Source: Symbiodinium natans
Lineage: Eukaryota > Sar > Dinophyceae > Suessiales > Symbiodiniaceae
Direction of reading: 5' to 3'
Length of the DNA stretch: 37,500 bases
Assembly: GCA_905221605.1 (NCBI GenBank)
Contig: CAJNDS010000153.1
Coordinates: 147,501 to 185,000, forward strand
A model generated the notes under the pieces. It saw nothing but the letters and a program-made list of their open reading frames with translations. It searched no databases and had not been told where the DNA came from. Positions within the stretch are counted from its first letter, which is position 1. The number at the start of each line of letters is the position of its first letter. Both the position numbers and the translations under genes were made by a program. Of this stretch, positions 9,122-18,526 are shown one piece after another.

Positions 9122-9696
9122 CTGTTCAACATTATAAGGTCCTGTATGGTGCAAATACTAGAAATGATCTAAATTATTCCTTCTTTTTGAAAGCACGCGA
9201 GAGTTGCACAGCGAAGAATGCCTTCGCAAATTGGCGGCCCCAACGCAAGAAACGTAGGACGCATCAAGTGACCTGCACAGTGCTCATCGCAATGCGCTTT
9301 TCTAGCGCTGGGCCATTGTGCCATTTCTTACAACCTTTACAACTCGCAACAGCAGTTCGGCACCTTTAAGACTTGTTAAGCATGCACCGGGCCCGGATAG
9401 AGGTGTTTGTTAGCGTTTAAGTTTCGCGCAAAATCGTTTCTTTTTTTGCAAATTGACATCTGTCATTCTGAACGCAAAATTAGAACGACTTATCTACTAC
9501 AAACGCATGAGCTCAGGGCCAATCGGCATACCTCCTGTTGTATAGAGTTAAACCGTGACAGCAAAATAAGCACACATCACAGCAAGCAACAAGTGAGGTG
9601 TCTCTTCAAGGAAAGTTAGGGGAACCCACACACCTTGCCCTCTCCCATGCCTTCCACACATTGACAGTTTTCGCGAGCAAACGGGCTGTATGCAGA
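9122..9696. other. No confident gene
   Basis: A + frame at 9407-9619 is open but AT-rich at third positions. The sequence around 9470-9600 reads like non-coding or repeat DNA. Confidence 0.35.
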
Positions 9697-9758
9697 ACCC
9701 TAAACCCTAAACCCTAAACCCTAAACCCTAAACCCTAAACCCTAAACCCTAAACCCTA
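9697..9758 (-). repeat. CCCTAAA array
   Basis: About nine perfect 7-bp C-strand units. Confidence 0.95.
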
Positions 9759-10028
9759 CGGCATGTAAGATGCATTGTTTTTTTTCTCCAAGCGCCCTTC
9801 TTGGAAGGAAACACCACTCCCGAGGCCATCAAAAATCGTGACTCAAGAGGCCTCATAAAGCGGAATCCGACGTTTTCCCAAAGAGTGACACTAGCCTTGG
9901 TAGGCCCTTGGAATTTTTCATATTTTCCCTTATTGGGTTCAAATATATAAATACAGTTATTTATAGACAAATGATAGTTTGAAAACCGTGAAAATTTTGA
10001 AAATTTTGGCCATCCGATTAGCTCTCAG

Positions 10029-10119
10029 AAAATGTCTGCGCCTAACTTTGGACCGCAAGGCTCGCAGACTCGTCGATGCGATGGAAGAGCGGCGACAGCG
10101 GCAGTTCCAGTGCTGCACA
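10029..10119 (+). CDS. Exon candidate, frame ambiguous
   Basis: After the acceptor CTCTCAG two frames are plausible. One gives MSAPNFGPQGSQTRRCDGRA. The other gives RLTLDRKARRLVDAMEERRQ. Both have fair third-position GC. The block is bounded on the right by family B sequence, which places a donor near 10102-10120. Confidence 0.4.
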
Positions 10120-10120
10120 T

Positions 10121-10327
10121 GGGGGGTTTACGAGAAGAAGGAGGATCCCCAATATAGATTCTATGGAGTTTAGGGTTCAGGGTTTAGGGGTTTACGATAA
10201 TAAGGAGGACCCCTAATATAGACCCCCAAATAGTAGCATTCCCTTGTAGTTAAGGACCCCCAAATAGTAGGATTCCCTTATAACAAGGACCCCAAAAAGG
10301 TACCCCGAATTTCGAAACACCCCCCAG
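10121..10327. mobile_element. Family B element, tandem or nested copies, forming an intron
   Basis: A partial copy (10121-10160) with GGGGGGTTTACGAGAA is followed by a TTTAGGG-like run (10168-10190). A full copy (10184-10327) then runs from GGGGTTTACGATAA to TTTCGAAACACCCCCC. The block ATAGTAG.ATTCCCTT is repeated internally. The right end runs directly into CAG and the next exon, so the element supplies the acceptor and its pyrimidine tract. Confidence 0.65.
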
Positions 10328-10462
10328 ATCTTTGTCGAAGTCTACGAAGTACTGGCAAATGTCCAGCTCTCTTTAAAGGGGCCTGAGGTCGTGTTATCAG
10401 CCCCGGAAGCCCCAAGGCCACAAGCCAACATAGGAAGTTCACTGCTGGCCGAGGATGCGAGA
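10328..10462 (+). CDS. Exon candidate, Val/Leu/Pro-rich
   Basis: After CCCCCCAG the phase-0 frame reads IFVEVYEVLANVQLSLKGPE, then VVLSAPEAPRPQANIGSSLL and AEDAR, to a GT donor (GTACCT) at 10463. The frame remains open to 10512 if the donor is not used. Strongly coding by composition. Product unknown. Confidence 0.63.
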
Positions 10463-10502
10463 GTACCTCGAACGGGCGAGGGCCTTATCCGGAGATTTTT
10501 TG

Positions 10503-10528
10503 GTTTAGGGGTTTAGGGTTTAGGGTTC
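10503..10528 (+). repeat. TTTAGGG run in an intron
   Basis: Three units, one with an extra G. It lies 40 bp inside the intron predicted from 10463 to 10694. Confidence 0.8.
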
Positions 10529-10694
10529 CGAAACCCACCAACTCCAACATGGCCTGTGTGGTTTGACTTGGCTTCTGGTTCTTGCATTACACAGGCTTGC
10601 TGATCTGGCAGTCACAGAAGATCCCTCATCAGGGTCGGTCTTTTAGCACATGCAAATCACCACAATCACTCAAGTGGAACCCCCCCCCCCCCAG

Positions 10695-10865
10695 CAAAAA
10701 AGAAGAACATGAATGGAAGTGCAGAGCTAGTGCTTAATCTTGGCTGCTCCCATGGCCCCTGCAAAGCTGCTCAGGACATGGTCATCGCCGGCATGCGTTC
10801 GATGGGCTCCGGGGCCCTGCATGCGGGGATGGGCGCACTGGAGCTCGGGCTGCTCGGCTCCCGAG
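10695..10865 (+). CDS. Exon, Gly/Ala/Leu/Met-rich protein
   Basis: A C13 tract followed by AG gives the acceptor. The frame (two leading bases, then Lys-Lys-Lys-Asn) reads MNGSAELVLNLGCSHGPCKA, then AQDMVIAGMRSMGSGALHAG and MGALELGLLGSR, to a GTAACC donor at 10866. Third positions are overwhelmingly G or C, among the strongest coding signals in the window. The end (ALHAGMGALELG) is echoed in the next exon. Family unknown. Confidence 0.7.
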
Positions 10866-11076
10866 GTAACCACTAGTTGCTCAAGAACCCCCCAAAAAAT
10901 GAAAAATATTAATATAGACAATATAGGGGTGATTATTTTATATTTTGGGCATCTGAAGCAAATAGTAGGTAAGGGGGAGGATCTTGGCACCCGGCCTGAC
11001 TCCCCTGAGTGCTTTGAACCCCCCCCAAAAATAAACCGAACATCTGCCTTATCGGAGCACCCCGAAAAGGGCCCAC

Positions 11077-11092
11077 CCTAAACCCTAAACCC
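11077..11092 (-). repeat. Short CCCTAAA run before an acceptor
   Basis: Two units plus CCCCC, 22 bp upstream of the exon at 11114. Confidence 0.8.
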
Positions 11093-11113
11093 CCAAGACT
11101 TCTTTCACACCAG

Positions 11114-11192
11114 GCTCAGTGGCCTGGAGGCTGGAATGGGTGCGCTGGAAGCAGGCTTTGGCGCCCTGGACACTTGGCTGAGATGCGCAAGG
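11114..11192 (+). CDS. Exon, second Gly/Ala/Leu block
   Basis: After CACCAG the coding frame reads LSGLEAGMGALEAGFGALDT then WLRCAR. It ends in phase 0 at AGG|GTTTAGGG, so the donor is the first unit of the following telomere-type array. The exact join to exon 10695-10865 needs a non-GT donor or a skipped exon, because the plain GT donor leaves the wrong phase. Confidence 0.62.
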
Positions 11193-11290
11193 GTTTAGGG
11201 TTTAGGGTTTAGGGTTTAGGGTTTAGGGTTTAGGGTTTAGGGTTTAGGGTTTAGGGTTTAGGGTTTAGGGTTTAGGGTTTAGGGTTTAGG
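11193..11290 (+). repeat. TTTAGGG array at an intron 5' end
   Basis: Fourteen nearly perfect units on the + strand. The array starts exactly at the predicted donor GT of exon 11114-11192 and ends 45 bp before the next exon. Confidence 0.95.
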
Positions 11291-11334
11291 TTGAGTTCGG
11301 GGGGTAGGGGAGAAACTTGGACGTCTCTGTACAG

Positions 11335-11437
11335 CATGATGGCAAGTGGAACCCCAAGGAAGGGAGGCCGGGCAACCAGCCCTTGGGGCGGACGGGCTTG
11401 CAAGCGGGAGATGGCAGCGACATCGGAGCCACGGCTT
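11335..11437 (+). CDS. Exon candidate, Gly/Pro/Asn-rich
   Basis: After CTGTACAG the phase-0 frame reads HDGKWNPKEGRPGNQPLGRT then GLQAGDGSDIGATA, continuing in phase from the exon ending at 11192. The donor would be GTTAGT at 11438, where family A sequence begins. Third positions are GC-rich. Confidence 0.58.
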
Positions 11438-11545
11438 GTTAGTAGGGGTCGGAATAGTTACGAAGAGTATTCCCTAAGAGGTCCCTTTACAGATATACTA
11501 GAATTACTCCCAAAACCCTATTCTAGGTATTCAAGCCCCTAGAGA
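11438..11545. mobile_element. Family A element, copy 1
   Basis: Contains GGGGTCGGAATAGTTAC, AGTATTCCCT and CCCAAAACCCTATTCTA, shared in order with the copies at 30343 and 30559. Ends are TAGGGG and CCCCTA. It follows the exon directly and would supply the donor GTTAGT. Confidence 0.65.
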
Positions 11546-12557
11546 AGGGATCTTGGGGTCGGGGTGCCGATCTCGTACCTTTGAGCGCGAAGGGGCATTT
11601 CTTGCATGCGGTTTGCATGGTTTTGTCAAGTCAGCTCGGTGCTCACTATCTTCCATTAAGACGCCTGGAAACAGATGCTCTGAGGCCAACGAGGAAGTTG
11701 TCAGGGATCATGCGGATGGCAGTCAGTGAAGGAATGACAGTCAGGAAGAAAAAGACCTTGTTCATTTATAGGCTCTCGTAGGATCTACGTTGGGCTTAGA
11801 AGGGGGTCGGCTTTATCATTTGAGCTTAGCGCACTTTAGGGTGCATGCCGGACGGCAAAAAGCGTGCCCGTGCATGCGAGGACCGGTGTGGCACGAGCAT
11901 GCGCATGTAGCAGTTCTAGGTACCTTTCTCTCGGTGGCTCTCTGAGGGTCGATGCTTGCCCCCTAAACCCGCTCTCTTCAGCTGGGCTAGCTTCATTGAA
12001 AGAATCTCAGGCCATCAAGGGCAAAACATCGATGTGAAGCCATGTGAACCCTTTCCAAACGCGTTATGCGGGCATTGTGTTTGCAAATGGGGAGGCAGGC
12101 TGTCCCCCCCCCAACCCTCCCCCTTCCCCCCTCGCTCTTTTATTTTAAGGGACGTCGTGCCATCAAGTGCTTGCAGGGGCCGCCAGACCTAAGAAAACAA
12201 GTTCCACCCACATGTCGGGCCTTGCATCCGGCCCTGTGTCGCCCAGGCCACGGCATCCATCAAACCCGGTACACGGATGCGTGCGCCAAGCGCCGGGGTT
12301 GTGGCACAGCTCACTTTTGAGCGTTTGCATGATGCGAAGTTGCCCTGTCGACCATCTGCATTGCACTGAAAGCAGAATGGACATCGCTGTACTTTTGGGG
12401 GCACTCCTGAGACTCTCACGAGGTACTCCGGTCAGCAGCTCATTGCTTGCAAGCCGCGCGCTCAGGCCGACAAGAGAGCCTTTGATTCTCCAGTTGCAAG
12501 AGACAGCTAAAGCTTGTTCTTCTCTGGTGACAGTCGAGTTTCATGTCGTTTTGACTT
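11546..12557. other. Open but undecided sequence
   Basis: All three + frames are open in parts of 11546-11790 (one contains LETDALRPTRKLSGIMRMAV). A + frame of about 200 codons starts near 12167, but overlapping frames are equally good. No exon can be fixed. Confidence 0.3.
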
Positions 12558-12782
12558 GTGGAACAACCGAGGGGCAAGCTGCAAACGCGCGAGGAGATCT
12601 TTCAAGAGCTTGGGCCCAAGACGGTGCAAGGGGTTTGCTTAAGTGGAGGAAAAGGGTTACATTACACAGTGTACAGTACAGAAAATTCACCGTGGGACTG
12701 TCTCAAAGTACGAAAGTCAGAGATCCTAAGGAGAGCTACGTTTGGAGCTTCGCGCATTCTGGGGTCAAAGCTCAGTAGTTAG
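12558..12782 (+). CDS. Weak exon candidate
   Basis: The frame reads EQPRGKLQTREEIFQELGPK then TVQGVCLSGGKGLHYTVYST, with GC-rich third positions in its first half. A second + frame is also open to 12778. An exon is likely but its frame and limits are not settled. Confidence 0.33.
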   Translation: MEQPRGKLQTREEIFQELGPKTVQGVCLSGGKGLHYTVYSTENSPWDCLKVRKSEILRRATFGASRILGSKLSS

Positions 12783-12783
12783 A

Positions 12784-12870
12784 GTATAGTACAACAATAT
12801 AATCATGATATCGTAATACAGTAGTATAATGATATCTTAATAGACTCATATAACAGCATAAGAGTGTATG
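12784..12870. repeat. AT-rich TATA/ATAATA tract
   Basis: Low-complexity sequence rich in ATAATCATGATATCGTAATA-like words, similar in style to 16720-16862. Confidence 0.6.
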
Positions 12871-12984
12871 AAATCGTGGTTTTGGGACTGAGACTTAGCT
12901 TTAGCCCCGTTCCTGAGTGCCCGCGGCAGGTATCAGATTCGCGGACAGGCCGATCTGCCATCGTGTGGCCGAACGCCAGGGCAT

Positions 12985-13013
12985 GACATGGTCTGGATTC
13001 TAGCTTTGCTGCA
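12985..13013 (+). CDS. Short exon-end candidate
   Basis: The frame reads DMVWILALLQ up to a GT (GTGTGC) at 13014, just before a TTTAGGG array. It would join in phase to APSSLHGIHFYDAALTPASR, which opens after the array at 13107. Confidence 0.33.
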
Positions 13014-13020
13014 GTGTGCT

Positions 13021-13107
13021 GGGGTTTAGGGTTTAGGGTTAGGGTTTAGGGTTTAGGGTTTAGGGTTTAGGGTTGAGGGTTTAGGGTTTAGGGTTTAGGG
13101 GTTTAGG
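13021..13107 (+). repeat. TTTAGGG array
   Basis: About twelve units with one TTAGGG and one TTGAGGG variant. It lies between two coding-like segments. Confidence 0.93.
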
Positions 13108-13312
13108 GCACCAAGCAGCTTGCATGGAATTCACTTCTATGATGCAGCACTTACGCCTGCATCACGACACCATGTGCTGCAGCGGCAGTAGCACCAGCTC
13201 TTCGCCCTGGTGCTGGCCGCAGGCAGTTCCTGATGACGAGCCATTCTTCGACTTTGACAACCTCCGGTTTTCGTGGCCCTTTGCGAGGACGGGCTTTAGG
13301 ATCAGGCTAGGT
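13108..13312 (+). CDS. Exon candidate or candidates, Phe/Asp/Arg-rich
   Basis: The downstream part (from the AG at about 13216) reads AVPDDEPFFDFDNLRFSWPF then ARTGFRIR, with good third-position GC. It ends at a GC (AG|GCTAGG) or GT (GGTATGG) near 13304-13313. The upstream part has two plausible frames and may be a separate exon. Confidence 0.47.
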
Positions 13313-13444
13313 ATGGCAGGAACACCAACTCCATCAGCAACCCCAGCAGCAACAGCAACATCAGCAATAGCCCAGCCGCACAAGCACGAGGAACTGAACA
13401 GTCCACAAGATGATGTCCTTTTACTGCGTGGTCTTCCGTTGCAG

Positions 13445-13532
13445 GCAGGAGAAAAACAAGCCGGTGTCCCAACACACGTCCGGGGCCTTGTGGGAAGCTG
13501 CAGGGTCGAAACTTCATGGAACCACGCAGCAT
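13445..13532 (+). CDS. Exon candidate with GTGAGT donor
   Basis: A strong acceptor (TCTTCCGTTGCAG) precedes the frame QEKNKPVSQHTSGALWEAAG then SKLHGTTQH, which ends in phase 0 at GTGAGT (13533). Joining from a GC donor in the preceding exon keeps the frame. Confidence 0.52.
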
Positions 13533-13598
13533 GTGAGTTTCTCATTCAGTTCTTGAAACATGCTTGATGAACCTTTTCTGTACCTCACCACCTTGAAG

Positions 13599-13660
13599 GG
13601 CCGCAGCAGTGTTCCGACGCTGCAGTCCTACGGCTCATCCTTTAACACCAACTGAAGAGC
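13599..13660 (+). CDS. Exon candidate
   Basis: After CTTGAAG the phase-0 frame reads GRSSVPTLQSYGSSFNTN with strongly GC-rich third positions, continuing from 13532. The donor is uncertain; a GT inside CTGCAGTCC is one option that fits the next exon. Confidence 0.42.
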
Positions 13661-13734
13661 AGGGCGTATAGGGCTTGAGTCAGACGATCCGACATGCATA
13701 GCTGGGTCTCATGGGATGTGCGGTCGCTCTTCAG

Positions 13735-13885
13735 GTATGACTGGTTCGACCGGCGCAACATGTACATCCCGCGAGACTCCAGGCAAAAGGAGAAGTGCTG
13801 CACTCCTCAGCTCTCAGCCTTGAAACGTCCTGGAGCCCTGAAAGCCTCGGATTCCTGCGCAGGTGCAAGGCTATTTCGGGTGTGA
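13735..13885 (+). CDS. Exon candidate, aromatic/basic
   Basis: After GCTCTTCAG and one base the frame reads YDWFDRRNMYIPRDSRQKEK, then CCTPQLSALKRPGALKASDS, to a TGA at 13883. The first twenty codons have about 80 percent GC at third positions. The frame is also open upstream (SWDVRSLFR), so the exon may start earlier. Unrecognised. Confidence 0.57.
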
Positions 13886-13972
13886 ATGGTTTCCGTGGGC
13901 TGGTGTTATTGGACTTCAAGGTTGGGAAGGTTTAGGTTTTTAAGGATAAAGTTCAGAGTGTAAGATCATGAG

Positions 13973-14320
13973 TTGTTGCGTGCTGATACCCTCCTGGCTT
14001 CTCCGCCTCATTCGGCCAGTTGTGAAATCGTGGAAATGCCCAGCGTGTACCTGGACAGAGAGGAGCTGAACAGGCCAGGGAGAAGTGAGCCCAAACTCGC
14101 CGGGTTTGGGAAGCCTAGGCCTAAGTGGCAAGGATCTTTACGCCACATGGTTCCACTGTGCATTGTACCCACCCTCGGTGTGGGTTGTTGCCGCGCGCAG
14201 AGAGTCCCGCCAAGTGCCTCTGGAGTGCCCACCCTCAGAAGCCGAGCCTCCCTGGAGTGGCCATCAAATCAAAGTCCCCACAGAGAATCCCGCCCGAGCA
14301 TCACCCCCGGCGTCCCATAG
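13973..14320 (+). CDS. Exon candidate, unknown
   Basis: Open frame whose first half reads DTLLASPPHSASCEIVEMPS, VYLDREELNRPGRSEPKLAG and FGKPRPKWQGSLRHMVPLCI, with clear coding composition. The second half is Ser/Pro-rich and includes decayed CCCTGGAGTG repeats, so the exon probably ends before about 14200. Confidence 0.5.
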   Translation: MLRADTLLASPPHSASCEIVEMPSVYLDREELNRPGRSEPKLAGFGKPRPKWQGSLRHMVPLCIVPTLGVGCCRAQRVPPSASGVPTLRSRASLEWPSNQSPHRESRPSITPGVP

Positions 14321-15045
14321 AATCCCTGGAGTGTCCAATCCTGCAGAGTATCCCTGGAGGCAACCGCGACAGAATCTTGTAGCGAAGTTTCCCGCATTTC
14401 CTGTCCGAAAAGGGTCCCACACTGGTTTTGGGGGATGGGGATGGTCGAAGTAAATAGCTTTTGCTATTTTCTGTAGTTCTCTGTGGATGTGCACTCCTCA
14501 CCCCCTCTGCGGTTTTCACCCTGAATCGAGACGGGGTGCCCCCGCATGCATAAAATGGAGAGCTCCAACAAACTCCCCCACACAGCCATACAGACAGTGG
14601 ATCTTCACTCCATCGAGGGTGAAAATTGTTTTCACGTCAGCCCCACGACAGCAAGTCAACTCAAGAACCGAAAGGGCACCACACGCACAGACGACTGAAA
14701 CTACGATCGGAAGGGTGGGGGAGGGGGGGGGTTACACGCTTTTCAACCAGAACGCCCGCTTTACAAACCAAAACGCCCATTTCACAACTCGGTATCCTGC
14801 CCACAACGCCCACTGCCCAACCCTGAAATATGTTACATGTATCAGCTAGGGTTGGCCACCAACCAGTTTGGTGCTCTAGAAGCTTCATGAACAGTTGAAG
14901 ATCCGAAACATGTGCGTTCTCAGTTCAGCCCGCATCTTTCATCTGTTTACTGTCTTGAATTTCGAAAGTTGCTTGGTTACTCATCCGGTTGTTGAGCTTG
15001 GCGCTAACTGCTGTTTGAACACTGTAGGCATGAGGCGGCCTATCG
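14321..15045. other. No confident gene
   Basis: Short open frames on both strands, and a G run (G10 around 14718-14730) inside one of them. Nothing has consistent codon bias. Confidence 0.35.
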
Positions 15046-15938
15046 ATGATGAAATACCAGATCGTTCACATAGACAACCCAGCTACACGAGAGTGGCTGT
15101 CTTTTGGCTTTCTGACTCGAAACCTACGCCGGAGCGATGTAAATGCTTCAGAAAGCTGCAGTCCTGTCGGCTGCGTTGCGCGGAATAGTTCTCTGCTTTT
15201 CTGCACATGCCAGGCGTGGAAAGCGAAAAGCACGACATACGAAAGCACCATCTTCACAGTTCTTCCTGTTGGTTCGCCGGCGAACTGAACTTTCCGCACG
15301 ATGTGGTGGCAACGCCCATGTTGCGCGGATAAAACTTGTTCTGCAAATGAGACAAGACTGAAAATTTCATAACTAGCGCTTGGCACTTCGCAAAAACATC
15401 GCGTGGACGACCCTGAAAGCCAACAAACATGTCGTGCGGAATAATTCACGGAACTATTCCGCGCAACACAACCAACATGTCTGCTGCATTCGCATCTCAA
15501 GCTTGGTCAGGTTCCAGGCGTCTTGGTTCGGAAGCGCTGCGCATCACTCACGGACAAAGCCTTGTCCACGGTTTGGCTGTGTCGCAGGGACAAAAGTCCG
15601 CATCTGGCATAATCTGGTGCCACGGTGCTTACATCAAACGAAATCTTCGTGATGCATCGGCAAGAAAAAAAGACCGGGGACCAGAGGTCGAAAGCCTTTG
15701 TCCCAAGATCGGTTCCTTCCATTTTGGCTGGTTTCTGATGTTTGTTCACGTGATTCTTCTGCAAGGTGCCAGTGGTAGATTTGGAAATTTCAGTCTCGTC
15801 AAATTTTACGAAAATACCCACGGCAATGCCATCAGATCCATGGACAGTTTCTGCTTTGTGTTTTGCATGCTCTTGGATCCACTTGGTCGAATGTGAGCAC
15901 ACGCGGAAAACCCTGAAGTCTTCCACCCACGTTTTCAC
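15046..15938. other. Open on both strands, possibly repeat-derived
   Basis: Long frames overlap on opposite strands (15429-15896 on + and 15507-15938 on -), and both give natural-looking peptides. A short palindrome (GCGGAATAATTC, 3 bases, GAACTATTCCGC) lies at 15436-15462 and a related word is at 15178. A gene cannot be assigned to either strand. Confidence 0.3.
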
Positions 15939-16249
15939 TTTTTAGCTTCCTTACAAGGACGGTGTTTTCGTAAACCAAGCAACGGACAGGATCTCAAACA
16001 ACGTGTCGACTGCGACAACGCGTTGTGGGTAAAAGTTCATTTAAGGCGAATGCCTGCATTCTTCGGGTCTTGGAGCAATTTGGAGTGGCGGGCCGGGGAG
16101 AACTCCTTTGCCAAAAAAATTAGGAGGCAGCCTCTGAAATAGGATACGATCGCTGATCCTGGAAGCCTTGGAAACCCACGGTGCAACATGCAGTTCGTGC
16201 AAGCGCGTGCGAAAATGATGACCATGACCAGGAATCGGGGCCTCGGGTT

Positions 16250-16284
16250 CAAACCCCTAAACCCCTAAACCCTAAACCCTAAAT
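16250..16284 (-). repeat. CCCTAAA array before an acceptor
   Basis: Four to five units, two with an extra C. It ends 22 bp upstream of the exon at 16307. Confidence 0.88.
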
Positions 16285-16306
16285 CATAGGGCTGCAAACT
16301 TTGCAG

Positions 16307-16384
16307 GTGGTGGCATTCCGAGCCTCAGCGACGGGCGCCGCCGCCACCAATGCCACAGCCCAGCCAGCATGCTCAGCTAGCAAG
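16307..16384 (+). CDS. Exon, Ala/Thr-rich
   Basis: Acceptor CTTTGCAG, then the phase-0 frame VVAFRASATGAAATNATAQP, then ACSASK, ending at AAG|GTAATC. It is 78 nt long with phase 0 at both ends, and third positions are nearly all G or C. One of the clearest internal exons, though the product is unknown. Confidence 0.72.
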
Positions 16385-16590
16385 GTAATCCACATCTATA
16401 TCTCCCTTGGGAATTATTTTGTATTTGTATTAAGGTTCTAAGGGGAACATAGACATTCCCTATTGAGATCGGAGCTCGATAGCAGCTGCCGGAACACGCA
16501 ACCCATACGTGGACCACACTTGTATGTCTGATAGATGCTTAAGCCCCTGGTTTGCTTTTAGAATGAATTTTGCTTTCATCTTGGCCATCT

Positions 16591-16635
16591 GTTTAGGGTT
16601 TAGGGTTTAGGGTTTAGGGTTTAGGGTTTAGGGTT
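16591..16635 (+). repeat. TTTAGGG array
   Basis: Six perfect + strand units within the presumed intron after 16384. Confidence 0.93.
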
Positions 16636-16719
16636 GGACAGAAGCAACGTTCGAGAAGCCTCATCAAGTCATCGTGAACTCTCAGACCTTGTGGTCGCTT
16701 AAACTCCGGAATGGTACCA

Positions 16720-16862
16720 TAATCATAATGATAGTAACAATAATACTATAATAGTACTATACGAATACTATACTAATACTATAATACTATAAGAATACTA
16801 TACTAATACTATAATACTCTAGTAATACTATAATAATCGTAATATGAATAATCATAATAGTT
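16720..16862. repeat. AT-rich (AATACTATA)n-like array
   Basis: Degenerate tandem array of AATACTATA, ATAATACTA and AATCATAATG words. Confidence 0.85.
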
Positions 16863-16869
16863 TAGGTTC

Positions 16870-16962
16870 CTGGTAGAGTCGAGTAGAGTCGAGTGCGCGA
16901 CCGATGTTGGTGAGGCTTTGAGAGCTGAACGGCTGAAATGTTGCATCGGAAGATGGCGTTGA
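16870..16962 (+). CDS. Exon candidate
   Basis: The frame reads VECATDVGEALRAERLKCC, then IGRWR and TGA at 16960. The peptide looks helical and coding. The acceptor is one of several AGs in a GTCGAGTAGA repeat. Confidence 0.38.
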   Translation: MVESSRVECATDVGEALRAERLKCCIGRWR

Positions 16963-17472
16963 CCCATTGCCGAAACGGAGTTTTAGGCTCACTGAGGATG
17001 GTCTTGGCATGTTGGAGTGCCTTTCACTTCTTTGCTCTGAGGCAAACTGGGCTTCCTCCGTATAGTCTACATCTCTGAAAAAGAAAGCCAGTCCTACATC
17101 CTGAAGCCCAGACTAGCTCTAAACTCACACATCACGCAGCTCAGGTGTACAACAAGTGATGCTTTGAGCATGCGATGCTCTGTGGAGGAAGTGGGTGGCG
17201 TGAGGTGTCTTTAGGCTCTGGAAAGGTTTGGGGGTCCAAACCGATTGGAGTGAGATCCCCGCAGCTAGCGCAGCTAGGGTCTGTTCAGTGGGTGTTGTTA
17301 ATGTCCAGGGCCAGATTGCCATTTTAGATGAATGCGCCTCTGCCTGAGTCAGAGAGCTGGATGTGTCACCTCGGTTCATGTGAGCGTAGCTGCAGCTTTG
17401 AGAAAGAGAGCAAAAGACGACTTGCCACGTAGACTGGCCACCCCGAAACCCCAAAGCTTTCTTCAGTGCCAG

Positions 17473-17583
17473 GGCCCGCAATGGTCAAAAGAACAATGGA
17501 AGATGGATGATGCTTCGGAAGCAGACAGAACTCCACACGTTCGGAAGGAAAAGGCCCGTTGGCACATCTTTTCAGAATTTTAG
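17473..17583 (+). CDS. Terminal exon candidate, charged
   Basis: Acceptor CTTCAGTGCCAG, then the phase-0 frame GPQWSKEQWKMDDASEADRT, then PHVRKEKARWHIFSEF and TAG at 17581. Charged and Trp-rich with convincing composition, so probably the 3' end of a coding region. Confidence 0.6.
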   Translation, partial: GPQWSKEQWKMDDASEADRTPHVRKEKARWHIFSEF

Positions 17584-17727
17584 CTCTGACGCCACGGACA
17601 AATCTGGACGCCTCATAGATATGTCGTTTACATGTACAGAGCCACCTACCATCGGCCCTTCCTGCACGGCCTTGTCCGGGGCCATGTGGGCCTGACTGAC
17701 TTAACCCTCAGACGAGCTTAAATGGCT

Positions 17728-17815
17728 AGGGAAGGAGGGAATGAGGGCCCTATAAAATGCTTGAGGGGTAAAAAATAGGCCTCGTTCCCTCATTCCCTTC
17801 GAAGAACCAGGGGGA
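17728..17815 (-). mobile_element. Family C inverted-repeat element, copy 1
   Basis: Left arm AGGGAAGGAGGGAATGAGGG at 17728 and an inverted partner at 17779-17798 (complement AGGGAATGAGGGAACGAGG). The minus-strand flank CCCCCTGGTTCTT also occurs next to the related arm at 36281, which shows homology beyond the low-complexity core. Confidence 0.6.
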
Positions 17816-17974
17816 GGATGGGAGGGAGGGGTTAGGGAATACCAAGCAGGCACAGAACAAGTCACAGCACGCCACTGCAGAGCCGGTTCACGCACTGCCA
17901 AAGTAAATCCTAAATTCGGTACGGCTATCACTCAGGCGGGGAGGACGTAAGTCTTGCAAACTCGTCGGTCTCAG

Positions 17975-18018
17975 AAGCGACTGCCTCCAATTGAAGCTCG
18001 AGAAAGACCTTCAGACAG
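17975..18018 (+). CDS. Short exon candidate
   Basis: After GGTCTCAG and one base the frame reads SDCLQLKLEKDLQT up to a GTAAAA donor. The end of the exon and its donor are duplicated in tandem (18003-18021 and 18023-18041), giving two possible donors. Confidence 0.42.
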
Positions 18019-18228
18019 GTAAAAGACCTTCTGGCAGGTGAGGTACAACCAGCACACCGACCCAAAACCCCAAACCCACGATTCAGATGTCAAAGTTGAA
18101 TGATCCCGAACAAAGTTTCCCAAAACCCATAAACCTTGTACCAAACCCTGAACGACGACAGCTTACTCCTGTCTGAAATTCACCCACGTTGAGCCCCTGG
18201 CCCCATATGACGGTCAGTCGCCCTGGAG

Positions 18229-18290
18229 ATGGGCGACGCGGCTGCGGCGTTGACAGTGACTTGCGAGTGGGAGGATGAGGACTGCTTGGA
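18229..18290 (+). CDS. Exon candidate, acidic
   Basis: The frame reads MGDAAAALTVTCEWEDEDCL, with a GTGTTT donor at 18291 directly before the TTC microsatellite. The ATG follows an AG, so this may be an internal exon or a first coding exon. GC-rich third positions. Confidence 0.52.
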
Positions 18291-18298
18291 GTGTTTCG

Positions 18299-18321
18299 TT
18301 TTTCTTCTTCTTCTTCTTCTT

Positions 18322-18352
<31 letters not shown>

Positions 18353-18490
18353 ATTATTCTCCTTCTTCATTCTTCCTTCTTCCTCCTTCCTCCTTCCTTC
18401 TTCTTCCTTCTTCCTTCTTCCTTCTTCCTCCTTCCTTCTTCCTCCTTCCTCCTTCTCCTTCTCCTTCTTCCTTCTCCTTCTTCTTCGGCA
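18299..18490 (+). repeat. (TTC)n microsatellite
   Basis: About sixteen perfect TTC units, then degenerate CTTCCTCC and CTTCTTCC runs, all pyrimidine. It ends shortly before the next open frame. Confidence 0.95.
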
Positions 18491-18526
18491 TTCCAAGTCC
18501 TATAAAGGGGTTTCGCCCCAAAAGTC

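Noticed and set aside
11335-11437. Peptide with GRPGNQPLGRTG resembling the motif before the Nudix fold of NUDT9/TRPM2 ADP-ribose hydrolases
   Set aside because: Only a dozen residues agree, an extra residue breaks the NPxGRTG pattern, and no Nudix box follows in any frame downstream.
15507-15938. Minus-strand frame with DGIAVGIF and SVSDAQRFRT, slightly like alpha carbonic anhydrase segments
   Set aside because: The zinc-binding His triad and the TTPPC motif are absent, and the + strand is equally open, so the similarity is too weak.
16200-16260. GGTTCAAACCC, resembling a tRNA B box
   Set aside because: No matching acceptor or T stem and no A box at a suitable distance; the CCC comes from the following CCCTAAA array.
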